Shown in pieces: positions 63,396-64,000 of a stretch of 64,000 nt of DNA. Position 1 is the stretch's first letter, and every line of letters begins with the position of its first letter. Location: the NCBI GenBank assembly GCA_947493035.1, contig CANLOW010000003.1, forward strand, positions 1 through 64,000. The letters run 5' to 3'. The notes below the pieces were generated by a model, which saw only the letters and a program-made list of their open reading frames with translations, was not told where the DNA came from and made no database searches. The position numbers were made by a program, and so were the translations under genes. The DNA is from an uncultured Aquimarina sp. GTDB taxonomy: Bacteria > Bacteroidota > Bacteroidia > Flavobacteriales > Flavobacteriaceae.

Positions 63396-64000
63396 ATGCG
63401 CGAATTCTATAATAATTTGAAACCAAAAGAAAAAATAAGAGCTTTAATTAGCAAATTTCGCCCTCTCAACCCTGAAGAGGTTGATTTGATTGTAGAAAAA
63501 ACAGTAGTTAAAAATTTTAAGAAAGGAGAAATTTTATTGCGAGAAGGTCAAATACCTAAAAACTGTTATATGGTGGTAGAGGGCTGTGTAAGAGAGTATT
63601 TAATAAAAGACGGAGAAGAAAAATCTATTGCATTCTATACCGAAAGTGAAACATTTACACCGCAATCAGAGCAAAGTAAACCTTCAAAATTTTATTGGGA
63701 ATGTGCGGAAGATTCTATTTTGACAGTAAGCAGCAAAAATTACGAGGAGGAATTACAAGATATACTTCCACGATTAGAGTTGGTATTTCGTCAAATAGCT
63801 ATTGATAAAATAAATTTAGCGAAAGCTCAATGGAGTGAATTTATATCTTCTTCTCCAGAAGAAAGGTATCTAAATTTACAAAAAACAAAACCATATCTTT
63901 TTGATCGGGTTCCTCATCATCAAATAGCCAGCTACCTTGGTATGAAACCTCAATCTCTTAGCAGGATTCGAAAGAGAATATCTGATGCGAAAAACTCATA
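63396..64000 (+). CDS. Crp/Fnr-family transcriptional regulator (3' end at window edge)
   Basis: Starts ATG 63396; 201 complete codons, the window ends in the middle of what is probably the stop codon (TA). Cyclic-nucleotide-binding-like domain (KNFKKGEILLREGQIPKNCY near 38-57) and HTH (HHQIASYLGMKPQSLSRIRK near 174-193). A member of the Crp/Fnr group common in Bacteroidota, distinct from the one at 60476. Confidence 0.9.
   Translation, partial: MREFYNNLKPKEKIRALISKFRPLNPEEVDLIVEKTVVKNFKKGEILLREGQIPKNCYMVVEGCVREYLIKDGEEKSIAFYTESETFTPQSEQSKPSKFYWECAEDSILTVSSKNYEEELQDILPRLELVFRQIAIDKINLAKAQWSEFISSSPEERYLNLQKTKPYLFDRVPHHQIASYLGMKPQSLSRIRKRISDAKNS

Noticed and set aside
1-64000. CRISPR array
   Set aside because: The repeats are about 185 bp, diverse, and separated by whole genes, with no 25-40 bp regular repeat-spacer pattern.
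1-64000. Repeats as insertion sequences or REP elements
   Set aside because: They have no coding capacity, no target duplications, and their end sequences follow the adjacent cassettes, which fits site-specific cassette exchange instead.
1-64000. Integron integrase or tyrosine recombinase gene
   Set aside because: None of the translated frames shows the RHRY recombinase motifs; the IS200 transposase is an HUH enzyme and cannot serve as IntI.
1-64000. tRNA or rRNA genes
   Set aside because: No cloverleaf or rRNA-like stretch was seen; the structured regions are all attC-like.

Overview
The window is a dense, almost uninterrupted array of gene cassettes. It comes from a low-GC (about 30% by eye) bacterium that is most likely a member of the Bacteroidota, probably Flavobacteriaceae. 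Support for that lineage is the AT-rich coding, lipoprotein and periplasmic signal peptides of Bacteroidota style (…SLFSQ, …SCSK), SusC/TonB-plug-like secreted fragments, and one TAnnTTTG promoter box. No rRNA, tRNA, CRISPR or housekeeping operon was seen.

The organising element is a family of about 55 related, non-coding sites, mostly 180-190 bp with a few of 38-124 bp. They lie between nearly all genes. Each runs from AAC to GTT, has an outer inverted-repeat stem a few bases inside those triplets, and has a long structured middle. The 6-8 variable bases next to each triplet do not match across the same site. They match, as inverted repeats, the opposite end of the SAME inter-site segment: one segment starts GTTGTGCAC and ends GTGCACAAC, the next starts GTTACCCAC and ends GTGGGTAAC, and so on for nearly every segment. 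This is the signature of integron-type cassettes exchanged at G/TT, so I call the sites attC-like. Their length, their several interleaved structural subtypes (labelled A-H here), arms that do not follow GTTRRRY, and terminal symmetry extending to about 13-15 bp are unusual. No integron integrase lies in the window. The orientation (gene, then AAC...GTT) predicts that it lies to the left.

Layout. At 1-9.3 kb: a DUF2199 cassette split by an IS200-type element, an O-methyltransferase, an alpha/beta hydrolase, an SDR+GNAT pair and secreted proteins. At 9.3-18.1 kb: a decayed cassette pair, HEPN-type proteins, an ORF-less repeated cassette, a SUKH-type immunity protein and multi-ORF cassettes. 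At 18.1-34 kb: a restriction-nuclease/STAND NTPase (nSTAND3-like), RDD+retropepsin, another HEPN protein, DUF4240 and an AIPR abortive-infection protein. At 34-50 kb: a large lipoprotein, a RES-domain protein, AraC+VOC, a DUF1963-like protein, TPR/HEAT proteins, a PIN-domain membrane protein and a fourth HEPN protein. At 50-64 kb: SH3b proteins, a divergent MdaB/LysR cassette, AraC-GyrI, WYL+GyrI+DUF1801, SRPBCC+sigma factor, a second copy of the ORF-less cassette, a four-gene Crp/Tautomerase/SDR/SnoaL cassette, and a Crp-family gene cut by the window end.

Functionally the array looks like a reservoir. It holds candidate anti-phage and RNA/NAD-targeting genes (STAND, AIPR, HEPN, PIN, RES), orphan immunity-like proteins, detoxification enzymes that travel with their own regulators, and many secreted or lipoprotein genes of unknown role. 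Nearly all genes read rightward. The exceptions are two single-gene cassettes, one arm of a divergent cassette and the IS transposase. Several cassettes show decay: nonsense mutations, fused cassettes, collapsed or point-mutated attC-like sites.
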